In this document: piece by piece, positions 18,281 to 27,122 of the stretch | Layout of the letters: the number at the start of each line of letters is the position of its first letter | Numbering within the stretch: the first letter of the stretch is position 1 | Assembly: GCA_016710785.1 (NCBI GenBank) | Contig: JADJUE010000010.1 | Coordinates: 92,658 to 156,657, forward strand | Direction of reading: 5' to 3' | Length of the DNA stretch: 64,000 nucleotides | Source: Candidatus Epilinea brevis | GTDB lineage: Bacteria > Chloroflexota > Anaerolineae > Epilineales > Epilineaceae | Program-made: the position numbers and the translations under genes | Notes under the pieces: generated by a model | Database searches by the model: none | What the model saw: only the letters and a program-made list of their open reading frames with translations | Told to the model about the DNA's origin: nothing

Positions 18281-19444
18281 ATGAAGCTCGATATCGGCGA
18301 CATCCTCTCCCGTTCCTGGCGCATCACCTGGCGTCACAAGACCCTGTGGCTGCTGGGCTTCCTGGTGGCCCTGCCCGGCAGCTGCAGCAGCGGCTTCAAT
18401 GCCAGCGACCGCTTCCAGGGTCGCGGCGACGGGCCACGCATGCCGGACGGCGCCGATGGCCTGGGGCGCGGCATGGACGACCTGACCAGAAGCCTGCCCG
18501 CCGGGCTGCGGGAATACCTGTCGCAGCTGATGAACGAAGTGACCTCCCTGCGCCAGAGCGAGATCCTCGTGGACCGCCCACTGCTCCTGCCGGGCATCAT
18601 CCTGCTGCTGCTGGCCACCCTCCTCCTGGTCTGGCTGCTGGTCGGCCTGGCCGGACTGGTGGCCCGCGTCGGCCTCGTTCGGGGCATCGACCGGATCGAT
18701 GCCGGAGCCGACGCGCCGAACCTGCGGCAGGCCTGGGGACTGGGCTGGTCGGCGCGCACCCTGCGCCTGCTGCTCGCCGAAGTGTTGATGGGCATCCTGT
18801 CGCTCATCCTGATCCTGCCGGTGATCCTGCTGGCCGTCCTGCCGCTCATCCTGGTCGTCCCCATGCAGGCCGAAGCGGATTCGCCCGAACTCCTGCCCAT
18901 CCTCGCCGGCGTCGGCATCCTCCTCGCCGGCGTCTTCCTGATCCTCCTCCTGGCCTCTCTGCTGCAGGCGCTCCGACAGCTGTGGACCCGCGAGATCGTG
19001 ATCGCCGACACGCCCATCGGTGCCGCCGTGTCCCAGGCCCTGGCCACGATGCGCCGTCAACCTGGCAGCATCTTCCTCTTCTGGTTGGCGCTGCTGCTGG
19101 TGGGGATGGGCGTCTTTCTGGCCCTCCTGCCCGTGTCGCTGGTCATGGCCCTGCTCTTCGCCGGCCTGGGCCTGGGCCTGGGTGCCCTGCTCAAGGCGGT
19201 GCTGGGCGGTCTGCTGGGCGCCTTCGGCGGCCTGATCAGCCTGCTGCTCGGACTGGCATTGAGCGGGGCCATCTTCGGCCTGCCCCTCGCCGCCTTCGAG
19301 GGACTGTACGCCGTCTTTACCACCAGCGCGTGGACCCTGGCCTGGCGACGGCTGCGTGGCGACGGCACGGAGATCCCGGCGGTTCAGCCTGCCGCCGGCG
19401 AGGCGCCGGCGGCCTGGCCGGAGGCCGACAACGGCAATGCCTAG
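18281..19444 (+). CDS. Polytopic membrane protein of unknown function
   Basis: 387 residues. I chose the ATG at 18281 because GGAG at 18270-18273 is 7 bases away; the ATG at 18275 is too close. The start (ILSRSWRITWRHKTLWLLGFLVAL) is typical of DUF7544-like/YIP1-like membrane proteins: an amphipathic helix with WRHKTLW leading into the first membrane helix. At least six further hydrophobic helices follow, with a charged loop at about residues 40-95. Part of the sequence (TREIVIADTPIGAAVSQAL) resembles the membrane protein at 15449, so the two may be distant paralogues. Its stop overlaps that of the convergent pterin dehydratase gene (CTAG at 19441-19444). Confidence 0.7.
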   Translation: MKLDIGDILSRSWRITWRHKTLWLLGFLVALPGSCSSGFNASDRFQGRGDGPRMPDGADGLGRGMDDLTRSLPAGLREYLSQLMNEVTSLRQSEILVDRPLLLPGIILLLLATLLLVWLLVGLAGLVARVGLVRGIDRIDAGADAPNLRQAWGLGWSARTLRLLLAEVLMGILSLILILPVILLAVLPLILVVPMQAEADSPELLPILAGVGILLAGVFLILLLASLLQALRQLWTREIVIADTPIGAAVSQALATMRRQPGSIFLFWLALLLVGMGVFLALLPVSLVMALLFAGLGLGLGALLKAVLGGLLGAFGGLISLLLGLALSGAIFGLPLAAFEGLYAVFTTSAWTLAWRRLRGDGTEIPAVQPAAGEAPAAWPEADNGNA

Positions 19445-19731
19445 GTGCCGGCCAGCTCCTCCATCCGCCTGGCCAGGGCCACATCCAGCGCCGTCACGCC
19501 ACCGGCCGAATGGGTGCTCAGGTCGACGGTGACGGTGCGGTAGCTGTTGGACCAATCCGGATGGTGATCCAGCTTCTCGGCCACCAGGGCGACAGCGGTC
19601 ATGAAGGCAAAGGCCGGCACGAAGCTCGAAAAGGCGAAGACCTTGTGCAGTCGGCCGTCGGCCAGCTGCCATCCGGGCAACTCCGTCAGGGCGGCGGCGA
19701 TGGTGGCGGGGTCCAGCGGCTGGCGGGACAT
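19441..19731 (-). CDS. phhB: 4a-hydroxytetrahydrobiopterin dehydratase (pterin-4-alpha-carbinolamine dehydratase)
   Basis: 96 residues, the usual size. The family signature EKLDHHPDWSNSYRTVTVDL is present, with the catalytic His pair and the later His in LSTHSAGG. The enzyme dehydrates 4a-hydroxytetrahydropterin in the recycling of the pterin cofactor for aromatic amino acid hydroxylases; bacterial homologues also occur without a hydroxylase, including molybdopterin-linked roles. No hydroxylase is nearby. Convergent with the membrane protein gene, with overlapping stops. Confidence 0.9.
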   Translation of the reverse strand: MSRQPLDPATIAAALTELPGWQLADGRLHKVFAFSSFVPAFAFMTAVALVAEKLDHHPDWSNSYRTVTVDLSTHSAGGVTALDVALARRMEELAGT

Positions 19732-19782
19732 GGGCGACTCCGATCGGGCGGGGGCGGCACGGCGGGATGCCGGCGCACCCCC

Positions 19783-19800
19783 TATGATATAGTCAGCGCG
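19783..19800 (+). promoter_or_regulatory. -10 box placing the VWA gene start near +1 (leaderless candidate)
   Basis: TATGAT at 19783-19788 ends 12 bases before the GTG at 19800, and no Shine-Dalgarno sequence lies between. Transcription would begin within a few bases of the start codon, which suggests a leaderless or near-leaderless mRNA. Confidence 0.45.
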
Positions 19801-22800
19801 TGGGAGTCAAGGAACGCTCGCGGCTCAGGGTCGGCGCCATCGCCCTCGCCGCCGTCGTCTTCGCGGCCGGCAACCGGTCGGCGGTGTCGGCCCAAGAGCC
19901 TGGATTCATGCGTCCGACCGCCGTCTGGAGCGGACCGGCCGCGCCCCTGGCCGCGGGCCGCTACGCCGCGGCCGTCGATCTGGCCACGGCGCCTGACGGC
20001 GCACTCTGGTTGTTGGACGGCCTTGGAAGCGGCTTGCATCGGCGATCGGCGGACGGCGATTGGACGCGCCTCCTGCCCCTGCCGGGGGGATTGAACGGTC
20101 AACGACTGACCGCGGCCAACGAATGGCTGTGGCTGCTGGGGCGGCGCGGCACGGCCTGGCGGCTGCTGCGCCTGATGCCTGCCGGAGGAACTGACCTGGA
20201 GCTGGCCGTGGGCGCGCTGGGACAAACGCCCATCGACCTGAGCGCCCGGCCCGACGGCGGCGTGGTGCTGGCCCTGGCCGCACCCGCGACCGTCGAGTTG
20301 CGGCTGGCCAACGGATCGCTGGCGGTAAGCCTGGCGGTGGCGGACCTGTTCCAGGCCGGCTGCGCCCGCGCGCGCCCCACGGCTGTGGTCGCCGACGGCG
20401 CCAGCGGCTTCTGGCTGGGATTGGAGCGCGACGCGTCCTCCTGCCCCGGCGGCCCTTCGCCGGACCCAGGCGACCTGCGTCCCCCCGTTGTGGACGGCGC
20501 CGTACACGTCGATCTCCGCGGCAAGCCGGTGATCGATCGGGTAGAGCCGGGCGAGGCGCCCATCGACCTGGCGCTGCGGTCGGCCGAGCTCTGGACCTTG
20601 ACCGCCACGGGCATCCAGCCGGTCGGCCAGCCGCCGGTTGCGCTGCTGCCGGAGGCGCGGCCCTGGAGCGCCACGGCCTTGGCCTGGCTGAGCGACGGCC
20701 GCGCGGCGGTGGTCACCCGCGGCTGCCCGCGGGGCGCGGTGCTGGCCCTGGCTGAAGGCCGGGCGCCGGTGCCCATCGGCCTGATGGCGCGGCCGCTGGG
20801 GCGCGCGCCCCTCCTGCCGCTGCGCCTGGCGGAGCTCGGCGGCCGCGTCCAGAGCCTGGAGGGCGCCCCGCCCGGTGGGGCAGTCTGGCCGGACGAGGAC
20901 ACCGCCGCCTTGCTGCTGGATTGGGACCCGACCGGCCGGCCGCAGGGCGCCGAGCCCATCTGCGGCCTGGGCGCCGGCGCTTGGGAGGGCTACCTGGCGG
21001 ACCTGACGACAGCCGACGGCGCGCTCTGGCGCCTCTGGCCCGGTGGCCTCGAAGCGCTGGCCGGCGGGCTGCCCACCGGCGGTCTGCAAGCCGCTGCCAC
21101 CGGCGGCTGGTGGGGCGCCGTCGCCGCCGACAGCGGCCGCGTCGCCGTGCTGGATCTGGCGGAGGCCAAGGTGCGCGCCTTCGGCGCCGATGGCGCGTCG
21201 CTGAGCGTCTGGCCCGTGGAAGGGCTCCCGGTGGACATCGGCCTGCGGGGGCGCTTCGCCTACCTGAGCGATCCCGCACGACGACGCGTGACGGTGCATG
21301 ACGTTCTGACCGGCGCCCGCCTGGCCGCCTTCGGCAGCCACCTGCCGCTCATGCGCCTGCAGGCCATGGCCGACGGCGGCATCCTGGGCCTTGCGGCGGG
21401 CGACTGGGCTTTGTCCTACAGCGCCGACGGCCGCCTTCGCGCCGCCTGGCCCCTTCACCAGGCGCCCGACACCGTGCACACCGATCTGCTGGCCGGCGCG
21501 GACGGCCGGGTCACCGCGGCGCGGCTGCGGGTGGCCCCGGTGGGAAGGGACGGCGACTGGACGGCGGCGGCGGTGACGGACGCGGCGCTGGACCGCTATG
21601 AAGCGCCGGCGGAAGCGCCGCCGCTCCCTGACATCACCGCCGGCGAAGCCTGTGTGGTGCGGGCCGACAAGACGCTCGCGGCAGCCCGCATCCCGCTGGG
21701 CGGCGACCTGACGGTGCGCATCCAGCTGGACGGAAGCTGCCCGCAGCGACCGCGGCCCGGGCGACTGCTGTTCCTGCTGGATGCTCCGCCGCAGGAGCCG
21801 GCCGCACGCCTCGCCGCGCAGGGCGCCCTGGTCACGCTTCTGGCGCGCCTGGACGACCAGCGTCTGGCCCTGGGCCTGCTGGCATCCCAGGACGGCCAGC
21901 TCCTGGAGTTGACGCCGGGCAGCGATGCCGCGGCCATCCGCCGCCTTGGCCTGCAGCCCGACCTGGGCGCGACCGACCTGACCAAGGCCATCGCGCGGGC
22001 AGCGGACCGCCTGGCCGCTCCGGGCGCCGAGCCGCACCTGGCGCTGATCCTGACCCGTCCACCTGCTGCGTTGGAAGCGGCAGCGCAGAGGGCGGCCTTG
22101 ACCGTGGCGCGGCAGCGGGGCATCGCGATCACGGCCCTGCTCTACCCACCCGCCGATCTGAGCATGGCCGGACGCCGCGACTGGGCCGCCCTGTTCGAAG
22201 CGGGCGAAGCGCAGCTGGCACCGACCCCCTTCCAGCTGCCGCTCCTCCTCTCCCGACTGGCTCCGGCCGAAGCCGCAGAGCCGGCCTTTGCGGCCCTGAC
22301 CCTCCGCGATCTGCTGCCGCCGGGAATGGCGCCTCTGCCCGGCTCGGTCTCCCCCCCGGACGGCGAATGGGATCCGTCGACCGGCAGCTTGACCTGGCGA
22401 CGCGACAGCGCCGCCAGCGATGGTCTGCGCTTCAGCTACCGGCTCAGACCCCTGGTCGCCGGCCCCTTGGCCATCGGACGCCCGGGCGCGGGCGCCGACT
22501 ACCGTGACGGCTTCGGCTACGCCGCGCGCCTGACCCTGCCCCAGCCCGAGGCGGAGCTGCTGGCGCCTGACAAGATCTTCCTGCCCCTCTTGAGCCGTGG
22601 CGCCTGTCTGGGCCGCCGCCGGCCGCTGGACCTGGTGCTGGTCCTGGATCTGTCCGGCAGCATGGCGGAGGCGGCCATAGGCGGCGGCAGCAAGCTGGAC
22701 GCCGCCCGCGCCGCGGCCCTGGCGGTACTGGACCTGCTCGACTGGCGCTTGGACGCGGTGGGGGTCGTGGGCTTCAGCGGCCGGGCGGACCTGATCCTGC

Positions 22801-23177
22801 CGCTGTCGGGCGATCGCGCCGCCGTGGCGGCCGCCTTGACCGGCCTGCGGACGGCCGAGGGAACGCGCATCGACCTGGGATTGACGGCCGCCGATCGCGC
22901 CCTGACCGGCGCCGGCCGGCCTGTCGCCCGCCCCGTGGTCATCCTGCTGACCGATGGGCGACAGGAAGCGGGCCTGGAGGCGGATGCCGCGACCGCGGCG
23001 CGGGCGCTCAAGGCCCGGGGGGTGACGGTCTACGCCATCGGGCTGGGCGCTGATGCCGATGCCGCCCTGCTGCGGGCCATCGCCAGCGATCCCGCCCGCT
23101 ACCTGGCCAGCCCCGACACGTCTGACCTGGCCGGGCTCTTTGCCGCGATCCTGCGGGCGGAGGTCTGCGGGCATTGA
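19800..23177 (+). CDS. Exported von Willebrand factor A-domain protein with second degenerate VWA
   Basis: 1125 residues from GTG 19800. A signal peptide covers about residues 1-31 (RVGAIALAAVVFAAGNRSAVSAQ). Residues about 40-520 are propeller-like repeats (VDLATAPDGALWLLDGLG). At about 650-800 a VWA-like fold (LFLLDAPP) lacks the MIDAS serines and seems degenerate. From about 945 an intact VWA domain has the metal-binding DLSGSM motif and ILLTDGRQ near 1050. Between them lies KIFLPLLSRG, the hydrophobic-LP motif. VWA domains with MIDAS bind protein ligands through a divalent metal. The protein is probably extracellular and adhesive or part of a secreted complex. No neighbours suggest a specific process. 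Confidence 0.8.
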   Translation: MGVKERSRLRVGAIALAAVVFAAGNRSAVSAQEPGFMRPTAVWSGPAAPLAAGRYAAAVDLATAPDGALWLLDGLGSGLHRRSADGDWTRLLPLPGGLNGQRLTAANEWLWLLGRRGTAWRLLRLMPAGGTDLELAVGALGQTPIDLSARPDGGVVLALAAPATVELRLANGSLAVSLAVADLFQAGCARARPTAVVADGASGFWLGLERDASSCPGGPSPDPGDLRPPVVDGAVHVDLRGKPVIDRVEPGEAPIDLALRSAELWTLTATGIQPVGQPPVALLPEARPWSATALAWLSDGRAAVVTRGCPRGAVLALAEGRAPVPIGLMARPLGRAPLLPLRLAELGGRVQSLEGAPPGGAVWPDEDTAALLLDWDPTGRPQGAEPICGLGAGAWEGYLADLTTADGALWRLWPGGLEALAGGLPTGGLQAAATGGWWGAVAADSGRVAVLDLAEAKVRAFGADGASLSVWPVEGLPVDIGLRGRFAYLSDPARRRVTVHDVLTGARLAAFGSHLPLMRLQAMADGGILGLAAGDWALSYSADGRLRAAWPLHQAPDTVHTDLLAGADGRVTAARLRVAPVGRDGDWTAAAVTDAALDRYEAPAEAPPLPDITAGEACVVRADKTLAAARIPLGGDLTVRIQLDGSCPQRPRPGRLLFLLDAPPQEPAARLAAQGALVTLLARLDDQRLALGLLASQDGQLLELTPGSDAAAIRRLGLQPDLGATDLTKAIARAADRLAAPGAEPHLALILTRPPAALEAAAQRAALTVARQRGIAITALLYPPADLSMAGRRDWAALFEAGEAQLAPTPFQLPLLLSRLAPAEAAEPAFAALTLRDLLPPGMAPLPGSVSPPDGEWDPSTGSLTWRRDSAASDGLRFSYRLRPLVAGPLAIGRPGAGADYRDGFGYAARLTLPQPEAELLAPDKIFLPLLSRGACLGRRRPLDLVLVLDLSGSMAEAAIGGGSKLDAARAAALAVLDLLDWRLDAVGVVGFSGRADLILPLSGDRAAVAAALTGLRTAEGTRIDLGLTAADRALTGAGRPVARPVVILLTDGRQEAGLEADAATAARALKARGVTVYAIGLGADADAALLRAIASDPARYLASPDTSDLAGLFAAILRAEVCGH

Positions 23178-23187
23178 CCCGTCCAAC

Positions 23188-23234
23188 CCCTCATGCCCCC
23201 TCCCCCAACGCGGCTGGGGGAGGGGGCATGAGGG
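23188..23234. repeat. Perfect 20-bp inverted repeat of the CCCCCTCCCCCA/TGGGGGAGGGGG family
   Basis: Arms 23188-23207 and 23215-23234 are perfectly complementary over 20 bases around the loop ACGCGGC. It lies between the convergent 3' ends of the VWA gene and the next minus-strand gene. There is no T-run, so it is a dispersed palindrome rather than a classical terminator, though the hairpin could still stop or stabilise transcripts. Related elements occur at 40043-40073 and 51568-51587. Confidence 0.75.
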
Positions 23235-23279
23235 CCGGGTCGTCGTGTTGATGCAGGCGTAAGCAGGGGGCGGCTGGGC

Positions 23280-24662
23280 CTAGGGCTGGGCCAGGGCCAC
23301 GGGCCCACAGGGCAGCAGCCAGTTGCTGGTGGCGGTGCCGGCAAGGCGCGCGAAGTTCTTGTAGCCGGCGCGTTTGTCGGTGGCGGGGGCCAGGCAGAGG
23401 CCTACGAGATCGTCCACCTCGCCATCACAGGTGGCGTCGTCGGAGACCGGCACGATGAAGTCCGCCAGAATGGCCCGCCGCTCCTTGAAGCTGATGTTGC
23501 CGCATTCGCTGAAGTCCACGGTGCAGGCCGGGTAGAGGAGGGTCTGGTCGCCGCGGCGCACCAGCCAATGGGCGCTGAAGCGCACCGTGGGGTATTGGCG
23601 ACCCGGCTTCTTGGCCTCCTGGTAGACGATGACCCGCCCTTTCTCCGCCTGGCCCGTGCCGGGCAGGGCGGCCATGGGCACCAGCTTGTCGCAGGCCGGG
23701 CTGTCGCTGACCGCGCAGGCGGCTGCCGCGCAGAGGTCCTGATGGCCCAGAATGGCCCAGGCGCCGGGATCAGCCGGCGCCAGGCAGCGTCGGCCGCCGC
23801 TGTCCATGCGACAGACAGCGGTGATGGCAAAGACCTGGACGTCGCGCCCGGCCCCGGCCACATCGCAGGAGGCCAAGAGCGCCTGGGCGCCGGGGTCCAG
23901 CTTCACGGTGCTTTCCAGGTTGGCCCCGTCCACCCGCCAGTAGTAGCTGACGCGGATGGGCACCGAAGCGCGCGATGCCAGGCTGACGGTGGCCAGCTCG
24001 AAGGGACGGGGCGACCGGCATTGCGCCGGCAGGTCGACGCTGCCGCCGCGCATTCCGCCGCCGCAGGCCACCTCGGCGCAGCGGTTCTCGGGTGGGTCGG
24101 CCGTCAGATCCACGGGCAAGGTTGGCTGGCCGGGGATGAGACCGTCTACCTCCAGGCGCTGGATGTCGGCGCCGGCCGGCACGTCGCAGCGCGACAGGCT
24201 GAAGTCCTCGCCGGCGACCAGGGTCAGCCAATCGCTCCAGGGCTCGGTGACGCCGTCCTGCCGCCAGCGAAAGCGGACGCGGACCTCGCGTTCCTCGGGA
24301 TCGTCATTGCTGATGGTCAGGGAGGCGTATTCATGGCCGGTGGCGCATTCGACCGCGAAGTCCTGGCAGATCTCCGCGACGCAGCCTTGGGCCGCTGCGG
24401 GCCTGCCGACAACCAGGCCGGCGAAGAGCCCCAGCGCGAGGCAGCCCGCCAGGGCCGGCAGGGAGAGGACCGGGACGTAACGCCGGGCCGGTACTGGTAC
24501 CGGGATGGGAATCGGAACGGGAATCGGGGGTGGGGGCGGGAAGGGAGCCGGCGGCCGAGGCACCGGGATCGGCGTCGGTGGCGCCGACCGCTTCCGGCGG
24601 ACGCCCAAAGCGCCGAGGGTCGCGGACAGTACGGCGGGGACGGTCGGGCGTCGCAGCATCAT
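23280..24662 (-). CDS. Exported Cys-rich protein with Pro-rich N-terminal region, unknown function
   Basis: 460 residues from ATG 24662, preceded by AGGAG; a TTG at 24680 is less likely. The N-terminus is unusual: a basic/hydrophobic start, then a Pro-Val-Ile-Pro repetitive stretch (PIPVPIPIPVPVP), and only then a hydrophobic segment (LPALAGCLALGLFAGLVVG) ending AAAQG. It may be a signal anchor with a Pro-rich cytoplasmic leader. The mature part holds about twenty cysteines in pairs, consistent with disulphides outside the cell, and beta-sandwich-like repeats (VRVRFRWRQDG, IRVSYYWRVDG). I recognise no family. Confidence 0.6.
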   Translation of the reverse strand: MMLRRPTVPAVLSATLGALGVRRKRSAPPTPIPVPRPPAPFPPPPPIPVPIPIPVPVPARRYVPVLSLPALAGCLALGLFAGLVVGRPAAAQGCVAEICQDFAVECATGHEYASLTISNDDPEEREVRVRFRWRQDGVTEPWSDWLTLVAGEDFSLSRCDVPAGADIQRLEVDGLIPGQPTLPVDLTADPPENRCAEVACGGGMRGGSVDLPAQCRSPRPFELATVSLASRASVPIRVSYYWRVDGANLESTVKLDPGAQALLASCDVAGAGRDVQVFAITAVCRMDSGGRRCLAPADPGAWAILGHQDLCAAAACAVSDSPACDKLVPMAALPGTGQAEKGRVIVYQEAKKPGRQYPTVRFSAHWLVRRGDQTLLYPACTVDFSECGNISFKERRAILADFIVPVSDDATCDGEVDDLVGLCLAPATDKRAGYKNFARLAGTATSNWLLPCGPVALAQP

Positions 24663-24878
24663 GGGAACACTCCTGTTCAAAGCTCAGCTGATCAGCCGCC
24701 GCGGAGGGCGGTGGCCGGCGGGTCGGTTGCGCGATCGCAACCCGCCGGGAGCTTAGAAACAGGGCGTTGGCACAGCGTCCCAGGGTGACAGGAAGGTGAC
24801 AGGTACCTTCGATCTCGAGCGGCGTTGGCGGCGCCTGGCGGCTCAGCGCCGGCTGAACCGAGGCGCCGTGCTACCGGC

Positions 24879-27026
24879 TCAAAGCGCCGCCGCCGCCTCG
24901 GCCCGCAGGCCTTCCCGCTCGGCCAGGAAGCGCTCCTGCGAGGAGACTGGCGCCTCGCCGGGCGGGGGCAGCACAGGTACATAGCTGCCGTCCGCCAGCA
25001 GGCGCCGGGCCTTGGCGGTGTCCGCCCGGCAGACGTCCAGGATGCGGCCCAGCTCCGCCACCAGGCGCTGGTCCTCCACCGGGAACAGCACCTCGACCCG
25101 CCGATCGAGGTTGCGCGGCATCAGGTCGGCGCTGCCGACATAGACCTCTGGCCGGCCGTCGTTGCCGAAGTAGTAGATGCGGCTGTGCTCCAGGAAGCGG
25201 CCGACCACGCTGGTGACCTGGATGTGCTCGCTCACGCCGGGAATGCCTGGCCGAAGCGAGCAGATGCCGCGGATCATGAGGTCCACGGTGACTCCGGCCT
25301 GCGAGGCCTCGTAGAGCAGGCGGACCATGCCCGCGTCCTCCAGGCTGTTGACCTTGAAGGTCAGCCGCGCAGTCCTACCGGCCCGGGCATGTTCGATCTC
25401 GCGCCGTATCCGACGCTCCAACTCTGCGCGCAGGGTGACCGGCGCCACCAGGAGCTTGCGGTAGCGCCGCATGGCGGAGTAGCCGGTCAGATGGTTGAAG
25501 AGGTCTGTGGCGTCGGCCCCGATGGCCTCGTCGGCGGTGAAGAGCCCAAGGTCGGTGTAGAGACCGGCAGTCACCGGGTTGTAGTTGCCCGTGCCCAGAT
25601 GCATGTAGCGGCGAACGCGCTCACCCTCCTTGCGCACGATGAGGAGCACCTTCGAATGGGTCTTGAGTCCCACCAGGCCGTAGACCACATGGACGCCTTC
25701 CTTCTCCAGCGCCTTGGCCCATTCGATGTTGCTGGCCTCGTCGAAGCGGGCCTTGAGTTCCACCAGCACAGCCACCTGCTTGCCGCGCTCGCGGGCCTCC
25801 AACAGCGCGTCGACCACCGGGGAGTCACGCCCCACCCGGTACAAGGTCATCTTGATGGCCAGCACGTCTGGGTCGCGGGTAGCCGCGCGCAGCAGGTCGA
25901 TCACCGGGCTGAAGGCATCGTAGGGATGGTGGAGCAGGATGTCACGATGGCGGATGGCCTCAAACAGGGCGCGACCCTCGACGTCCAGCGACGGCGGGAC
26001 GAAAGGGACGAAGGGGGCCTCTTTGAGGTCGCGGCGGTCCAGAGCTTGCAGGGACATGATGTCGCGCAGGCAGAGCGGCCCGTCGAGGATGCAGATCTGC
26101 CCGTCGACCAGGTCCATCTCTTCGATGAGCAGGGCGCGGATCTCCGTCGGCATGGCGTCCTGGATCTCCATGCGAACGACGTCGGCGAAGTGCCGCTCGC
26201 GCACCGATTGCTCGATGGACACCAGCAGGTCTTCGGCCTCCTTCTCGCGAAACTGCGTGTCCGCGTCCCGGGTGATGCGGAAGGTATGCGACGAGACCAC
26301 CGTCAGGCCGGGGAAGAGGCCGTCGAGATGGGCGGCGATCAGGTCCTCCAGCCAGACGAAGACCTTGCCGGCGCTGTCTTCGGGTCCGGCCGGCAGGGCC
26401 ACCAGACGGGCCAAGGTGCCTGGCACCTTGATCCGCGCGAAGCGCCGCATGCCGGCGTCATCCTGGACGACCACTGCCAGGTTGATGCTCAGGTTGGAGA
26501 TATGCGGGAAGGGCCGACCGGGGTCAAAGGCCAGGGGCGTCAGCACGGGTTGGATGAGCTGGTCGAAGATGCGCTTGGCGGCGGCGGCCTGGCGGGCGTT
26601 CAGCGCGGCGTGCCGCAGCACGTGGATGCCTTCGGCGGCCAGGGCCGGCAGCAGCTGATCCCGCCATACCTGGCGCGCCTGCCGCTGCAGCTCATAGGCG
26701 CCCGATCGGGCATCGCGCAGTTGCTCCGTCGGGGTGCGGCCATCGGGCGAGGGCAGGCTGAGACCGGCTGCGGCCTGGCGCGTCAGGCCCGCCACGCGAA
26801 CCATGAAGAACTCGTCCAGATTGGATTCCAGGATGGCCAGGAACTTCACCCGCTCCAGCAGCGGGTTGCGCTCGTCCACTGCCTCTTCCAAGACCCGGGC
26901 ATTGAAGGCCAGATGGCTGAGGTCACGGTTGATGAGGAGCGACGGATCGTCGAGGCGGATGGCGCCCGGCGTGGTCGACGTGGTCGGAGTGGTCGGCGTG
27001 ATGGGATCTGTTGCGGTCGTAGGCAT
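24879..27026 (-). CDS. ppk1: Polyphosphate kinase 1
   Basis: 715 residues, full length. The N-terminal domain begins LINRDLSHLAFNARVLEEA and contains LAILESNLDEFFMVRV. The catalytic domains show the two conserved histidines: H457 in GLKTHSKVLLIVR (the phosphorylated His) and H614 in FLEHSRIYYF, plus MTLYRVG and RRYMHLGTGNYN. The enzyme reversibly makes polyphosphate from ATP. A low-complexity Thr/Pro leader (about 20 residues) precedes the conserved part, so the true start may be slightly different; no strong ribosome site precedes 27026. No ppx or pho gene is adjacent. Confidence 0.95.
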   Translation of the reverse strand: MPTTATDPITPTTPTTSTTPGAIRLDDPSLLINRDLSHLAFNARVLEEAVDERNPLLERVKFLAILESNLDEFFMVRVAGLTRQAAAGLSLPSPDGRTPTEQLRDARSGAYELQRQARQVWRDQLLPALAAEGIHVLRHAALNARQAAAAKRIFDQLIQPVLTPLAFDPGRPFPHISNLSINLAVVVQDDAGMRRFARIKVPGTLARLVALPAGPEDSAGKVFVWLEDLIAAHLDGLFPGLTVVSSHTFRITRDADTQFREKEAEDLLVSIEQSVRERHFADVVRMEIQDAMPTEIRALLIEEMDLVDGQICILDGPLCLRDIMSLQALDRRDLKEAPFVPFVPPSLDVEGRALFEAIRHRDILLHHPYDAFSPVIDLLRAATRDPDVLAIKMTLYRVGRDSPVVDALLEARERGKQVAVLVELKARFDEASNIEWAKALEKEGVHVVYGLVGLKTHSKVLLIVRKEGERVRRYMHLGTGNYNPVTAGLYTDLGLFTADEAIGADATDLFNHLTGYSAMRRYRKLLVAPVTLRAELERRIRREIEHARAGRTARLTFKVNSLEDAGMVRLLYEASQAGVTVDLMIRGICSLRPGIPGVSEHIQVTSVVGRFLEHSRIYYFGNDGRPEVYVGSADLMPRNLDRRVEVLFPVEDQRLVAELGRILDVCRADTAKARRLLADGSYVPVLPPPGEAPVSSQERFLAEREGLRAEAAAAL

Positions 27027-27122
27027 CCGCTGATCATGAGGCGCGCGGATTAAGCGCTGGTAAAGCGTTCGCGCCAGGTGATGTGTCCGGCTACCGCGCT
27101 GTCCGACAGCACGGGGCGCCGG

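Noticed and set aside
17393..19672. 759-codon minus-strand frame opposite the membrane protein gene at 18281
   Set aside because: Shadow sequence that also runs into the M20 peptidase in another frame; no domain or ribosome site.
19782..23186. 1134-codon minus-strand frame opposite the VWA gene
   Set aside because: Low-complexity Gln/Gly/Arg-rich shadow; the plus strand has a signal peptide and VWA motifs.
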